Positions 60,599 to 64,000 of a stretch of 64,000 nt of DNA are shown in pieces. Source of the DNA: Caulobacter sp. 602-1 (GTDB lineage: Bacteria; Pseudomonadota; Alphaproteobacteria; Caulobacterales; Caulobacteraceae); NCBI RefSeq assembly GCF_003931565.1, contig NZ_RRYI01000001.1:310001-374000 (forward strand). Reading direction: 5' to 3'. The notes beneath the pieces were generated by a model. The model ran no database searches and had not been told where the DNA came from. It saw nothing but the letters and a program-made list of their open reading frames with translations. The stretch's first letter is position 1, and every line of letters starts with the position of its first letter. Made by a program: the position numbers and the translations under genes.

Positions 60599-61630
60599 TC
60601 AGGCGCGGGGGCGCACCAGTTCGACCCGCTCGCCGTCGGCGCGGCCGACGTCGGCTAGGCCGTAGGTCTTGAGCGCGGCCACGAACGCGTCGATCTGACC
60701 CGTCTTGAAGACGCCGCTGACCGGCGTGGCCCCCAGGCCCGGATCGGCCAGCATCAGCTTGCGCTCGGAGAAGCGGTTCATCTCGGCGACGACGGCCGAC
60801 AGCGGTTCGCCGTCGAACACCAGCCGCCCCTTCAGCCAGGCGGATTCCTTGGCGGTGTCGACGGCCGAGATCAGCCAGTCGGCGGGATCGGCGGCCACGA
60901 AGCGCGAGCCCGCCGACATCTCGACGCGCCGTTCGCCCCCCTGTCCATTGGCGGGCGCGTCGGCGGCGATGCGGACCCGGCCCTCGACCAGCGTCACCGA
61001 CAGCTTGCCCGGCTCCATGCGCACGTCGAAGGCCGTGCCGACGGCGGTGACGCGCTTGTCGCCGGCCGCGACCACGAAGGGGCGCGAGGGATCCTTGGCG
61101 ACCTGGAAGAAGGCCTGGCCGCGCAGCAGCGTCAGCCGCCGCTCCTCGGCCCAATGGTTCACCCGCACGGCGGAGTCGGTGCTGAGGGTCACCACCGAAT
61201 TGTCCGCGAGACGGAAGGTCGAGCGCTCGCCTACCGCCGTGCTGAACACCGGTTCGTCGGCGGCCGGCGCACGCGAAGCCTCTCCGCTCAGCCAGCGCTT
61301 GCCGACGATGCCGCCGCCGACGGCGGCGACCAGACCGGCGGCCGCCAGGCCGAGGGTGCGGCGATTCCAATGCGGACGCCTTTCGCCCGCGCCCAGCGCA
61401 TCGGTGCGCAGGGCCGCGAAGGCCGGATCGCGCTCGATGGCGGCGAGGTTGTTCCAGGTGCGGTCGAGATCTTCCCATGCGGCGGCGTTGCGGGCGTCGG
61501 CCTTCAGCCAGCGCTCGAATTCCCGCCGGTCGCGCGGCGGCACGTCATCGCCTTGCAGTCGCGCGAACCAGAGGGCGGCCGCGCTATCCGGGTCGTCGTG
61601 TATCTCTTTGCCCGACGTGGTCGACGTCAT
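60599..61630 (-). CDS. FecR-type anti-sigma factor / transmembrane sensor
   Basis: A 343-residue protein. The N-terminal cytoplasmic domain has DPDSAAALWFARLQGDD, FERWLKADARNAAAWEDLDRTW, followed by one membrane segment (TLGLAAAGLVAAVGGGIVG) and the periplasmic FecR domain (GERSTFRLADNSVVTLSTDS, RLTLLRGQAFFQVAKDPSRPFVV, VSGVFKTGQIDAFVAAL at the C-terminus). It senses a TonB receptor's signalling domain and controls the sigma factor encoded upstream, with which it overlaps by 47 bases. Confidence 0.95.
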   Translation of the reverse strand: MTSTTSGKEIHDDPDSAAALWFARLQGDDVPPRDRREFERWLKADARNAAAWEDLDRTWNNLAAIERDPAFAALRTDALGAGERRPHWNRRTLGLAAAGLVAAVGGGIVGKRWLSGEASRAPAADEPVFSTAVGERSTFRLADNSVVTLSTDSAVRVNHWAEERRLTLLRGQAFFQVAKDPSRPFVVAAGDKRVTAVGTAFDVRMEPGKLSVTLVEGRVRIAADAPANGQGGERRVEMSAGSRFVAADPADWLISAVDTAKESAWLKGRLVFDGEPLSAVVAEMNRFSERKLMLADPGLGATPVSGVFKTGQIDAFVAALKTYGLADVGRADGERVELVRPRA

Positions 61631-62159
61631 CCTGGTCTCGCAGACGCGCGTGCAGGTGACGCAGCGCCTTCATCACATGTTTCTCGACAGCGCTGACGGA
61701 GACCCCCAGGCGCTGGGCGACGAGCTTGTAGCTCATCTCCTCGAAGCGCACGAGAATGAAAACCCGTCGCGTGCGTTCCGGCAGCTCGTTGAGGGCCGCC
61801 ATGGCGCGCGCCATCTGCTCACGTCCCTGTAAGACGCGTTCGGGCGAGACTTCATCAACGGGATGATGAATTTCTTGCAGTTCGCAGTGGTCGGACCGCC
61901 GACGGGTGCGGTCGCGCCGTCCGCGATCGATCAGGACATTGGCCGCGACCTCGAAGAGATAGCCCTCGACATTGGTCACCACGGCGCCCGGCTGTCGCTT
62001 CTGGATCCGGAGGAGAACCTCCTGCACCAGATCCTCGACGTCGTTGGCGTTCGCGCGACGGGAGAAGAAGGCGCGCAGCGCCGGCGTGAAGCGCGCGCCG
62101 CTGTCCGACAGGTCGCGAACCTCCCCGGGAGGCTCGGCGGGCTTGCGGCCCCAGATCAT
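61584..62159 (-). CDS. ECF sigma factor, FecI type
   Basis: A 191-residue sigma-70 family protein. It has region 2 (DVEDLVQEVLLRIQKRQPGA, VEGYLFEVAANVLIDRGRRD) and region 4 (ALNELPERTRRVFILVRFEEMSYKLVAQRLGVSVSAVEKHVMKALRHL). With FecR and the divergent STN-domain receptor it forms a trans-envelope signalling set. The gap 62160-62335 (176 bases) contains the inverted pair GCAACC/GGTTGC (62243-62261) and no gene. Confidence 0.95.
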   Translation of the reverse strand: MIWGRKPAEPPGEVRDLSDSGARFTPALRAFFSRRANANDVEDLVQEVLLRIQKRQPGAVVTNVEGYLFEVAANVLIDRGRRDRTRRRSDHCELQEIHHPVDEVSPERVLQGREQMARAMAALNELPERTRRVFILVRFEEMSYKLVAQRLGVSVSAVEKHVMKALRHLHARLRDQDDVDHVGQRDTRRPG

Positions 62160-62335
62160 TGTTTACGCCCCGACATGACCGTCAGGTGAAATTGCGGTCT
62201 CGCCCCTGTCAAGAGAGGTTCCCCGAGCGAGGCCACGAGGGCGCAACCTGTGACCGGTTGCCTATTGCCTATGCAATACGCGATCTTGCGCCGTCAGGAG
62301 ACGCCGCGAAGCACGGCGGGCCGGCGAAGTAAGGC

Positions 62336-64000
62336 ATGGTGCGCGCCCTCGACGGCGTGAGATTCCAGGCCGCCAGGGGAGGTCGGTATTCGTTGTTGCC
62401 CAGGGTCAGAGGCTCGGAAGCGCGCGCGAGGCGCGGCGCCGTCTTGGCCTTGCTGTGCGCCACGGCCCTGACAGCCGCGGCGACCGCGGCGGCGGCGGCG
62501 ATCGCCGCGCCGCGCCGCCCGGACGCCGCCCTCCGCTTCGACATCCCCGCGCAACCATTGAGCCAGGCGCTAAATCAGCTGGCGCTAAGGAGCGATCGCG
62601 AAATCCTGTTTTCGCCCGCCCTGACCCAGGGCAAGCGCAGCGAGCGCTTGAGCGGGGTGTTCACGGCGGAGGCGGCGCTGCACCAGCTGCTGGCGGGGTC
62701 GGGACTCACGGTCCAGCTCGAAGGGCGCAGCTTCCTGGTGCTGCCGGCCGCCCAGCCGGCGAGAAGCTCGGCGGCGACCGCGCGGGCGGCCGCGCCGCCA
62801 CCGCCGTCCGTGGCCATCGATTCGGTCGTCGTGACGGCCCTGAAGCGCTCCAGTCTGGCGCGGCAGACGCCGATCAGCATGACCGTGCTCTCTGGCGAGC
62901 AACTGTCGCGAGCGGGCATAGTCGACCTGGAGAAGGCCGCGCCCCTGCTGCCGGGTCTGAAGCTGATCTCCACCGCCTTTGGCCGGCGCCTGGTGTTGCG
63001 GGGGGTCTACGGGGCTGGCGAAGCGACGACGGGGCTCTATTACGACGAGACGCCGATGACCGGACCGGTGGGCACCACGGCTGATCCCGGGGTGATGGCG
63101 CCGGAGCTGGCCCTGGTCGATGTCGACCGCGTCGAACTTTTGCGGGGACCGCAGGGCACGCTCTACGGCTCGGGCGCGATGGGCGGGGCGCTACGGATTC
63201 TGTTCAAGCGCCCCGAACTCTCGGCGGATTCCGCCTCGGTCGGCGCTGCGCTGTCCTCCGCCGCTCACGGCGGGCAAGGCGGTGGGGCGAACGCGGCGTT
63301 GAACCTCGTCGCGATCCCCGAGACCCTTGCCCTGCGCCTGACGGCCTACGACCAGCGCCAGCCCGGTGTGATCGACAATGTTCGGCTGGGGCTGAAGGAT
63401 GTCGACGCCAGCCGCGTGCGGGGCGCGCGGCTGGCGGCGTTCTGGGCGCCAGGGTCGCGGTTTTCGGCCCTGGTGTCGGCGACGCATCAGGCGAGCCGCC
63501 GCGACGACATCTCGGCCTGGAACGACACGGCCGGCCCCTGGCGGACCGTCCACGCCGCTCGCGCGCCCTTCGACGGCGACATCGACCTGACGGCGGCGAC
63601 CCTGAAATGGCGTGGCGACGCGGTGGATCTCACGGCGGTGTCGTCCTGGTACCGCTGGCGACTGACCCGCCGCTCCGACTACAGCGGCGTACTGCTGGGC
63701 GAACGAACCAACGCGGCCGGTTGCGCGCGGATGTTCCCCCTGGCCCAGGCCTGCGACGCCACGCAGATGGCCAGCTACTCGGCCTATGTCGACAGCGTCT
63801 ATCCGGCGATCCTGAACCAACCGGCTGAATTGACCGCCCGGATCCACGAAGTCCGGGTCTCGTCGGTCGGCGAGGGGCCACTGACCTGGACGCTGGGCGC
63901 CTACCGCGAGGTGCGCGGCGACTCCATCGACAGTCAGGTGCGGCACGTGGATCCCGATACCGGCGCCCTGGCCGAACCGCCGGTGCTGATCGGCCGTCGC
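62336..64000 (+). CDS. TonB-dependent receptor with STN signalling domain, truncated by the window end
   Basis: The frame is open to the last base, about 555 residues. It starts MVRALDGVRFQ, with an in-frame TAA just upstream fixing the region. A hydrophobic export segment is followed by the STN domain (LRFDIPAQPLSQALNQLALR, REILFSPALTQGKRSERLSG, LAGSGLTVQLEGRSFLVL), a TonB box (IDSVVVTALKRSSL) and the plug (ISMTVLSGEQLSRAGIVDLEKA, LVDVDRVELLRGPQGTLYGSG). The barrel continues outside the window. The STN domain would contact the adjacent FecR. Confidence 0.92.
   Translation, partial: MVRALDGVRFQAARGGRYSLLPRVRGSEARARRGAVLALLCATALTAAATAAAAAIAAPRRPDAALRFDIPAQPLSQALNQLALRSDREILFSPALTQGKRSERLSGVFTAEAALHQLLAGSGLTVQLEGRSFLVLPAAQPARSSAATARAAAPPPPSVAIDSVVVTALKRSSLARQTPISMTVLSGEQLSRAGIVDLEKAAPLLPGLKLISTAFGRRLVLRGVYGAGEATTGLYYDETPMTGPVGTTADPGVMAPELALVDVDRVELLRGPQGTLYGSGAMGGALRILFKRPELSADSASVGAALSSAAHGGQGGGANAALNLVAIPETLALRLTAYDQRQPGVIDNVRLGLKDVDASRVRGARLAAFWAPGSRFSALVSATHQASRRDDISAWNDTAGPWRTVHAARAPFDGDIDLTAATLKWRGDAVDLTAVSSWYRWRLTRRSDYSGVLLGERTNAAGCARMFPLAQACDATQMASYSAYVDSVYPAILNQPAELTARIHEVRVSSVGEGPLTWTLGAYREVRGDSIDSQVRHVDPDTGALAEPPVLIGRR

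Noticed and set aside
1..64000. CRISPR arrays, tRNA, rRNA and prophage genes
   Set aside because: None could be supported on reading both strands.

Overview
The window looks like chromosome of an alphaproteobacterium of the genus Caulobacter or a close relative. The evidence is high G+C, a chemotaxis operon with the Caulobacter gene order (mcp end, cheX, cheYI, cheA, cheW, cheR, cheB, cheYII, cheD, cheU, cheYIII, cheE), many TonB-dependent receptors, and a GlcNAc locus of the Caulobacter/Xanthomonas type. No rRNA, tRNA, IS, integrase or CRISPR array was seen. Identifications rest on reading motifs and remembered family features; no database search was run.

Region 1 (1-8.2 kb) is a tightly coupled chemotaxis operon on the + strand. 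Region 2 (8.3-24.1 kb) is a chitin-oligosaccharide / N-acetylglucosamine utilisation locus. It has two large TonB receptors, a GntR regulator with nagB-II and nagA on the - strand, a secreted GH20 hexosaminidase, and a two-protein phosphotransferase system: EIIA-HPr-EI and an EIIC-EIIB protein carrying two EIIB domains. A dienelactone-hydrolase-like gene follows.

Region 3 (24.9-57.8 kb) is a large catabolic cluster. Its left half has a succinate-semialdehyde-type dehydrogenase, HyuA/HyuB, an iron-type alcohol dehydrogenase, a PEP-mutase/isocitrate-lyase-superfamily lyase, LeuCD-like hydratase 1, two isochorismatase-fold hydrolases, a methyltransferase with a small helical partner, and an NCS1 N-heterocycle permease. 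The middle (39.4-47.5 kb, - strand) has a VOC protein, two cupins, two proteins that may have an acetoacetate-decarboxylase-like fold, an MFS transporter, an enoyl reductase-like MDR protein and a TonB receptor. The right half (47.8-57.8 kb) has two NodB-fold (PuuE / cyclic-imide-hydrolase-like) proteins, a 2,3-dimethylmalate-lyase-like enzyme, LeuCD-like hydratase 2, glutaryl-CoA dehydrogenase, a maleamate-amidase-like hydrolase, a glutarate-type CoA-transferase, a degenerate lyase and an IclR regulator.

My main hypothesis is that the right half breaks down disubstituted maleimides: imide hydrolase, half-amide amidase, maleate hydratase, malate lyase, then acyl-CoA steps. If the substrate is hematinic acid (3-(2-carboxyethyl)-4-methylmaleimide, an oxidation product of haem, bilins and chlorophylls), hydration and retro-aldol cleavage would give pyruvate plus glutarate. 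The cluster encodes what is needed for glutarate: a SUGCT-like CoA-transferase and an unmistakable glutaryl-CoA dehydrogenase. The second hydratase/lyase pair and the transporters would extend this to related maleimides or pyrrolinones. This is inference from gene content and chemistry.

Region 4 (57.9-64.0 kb) has an HdeD-like membrane protein, a small hypothetical protein, a secreted M20 amidohydrolase, and a FecI/FecR pair divergent from an STN-domain TonB receptor cut by the window edge.
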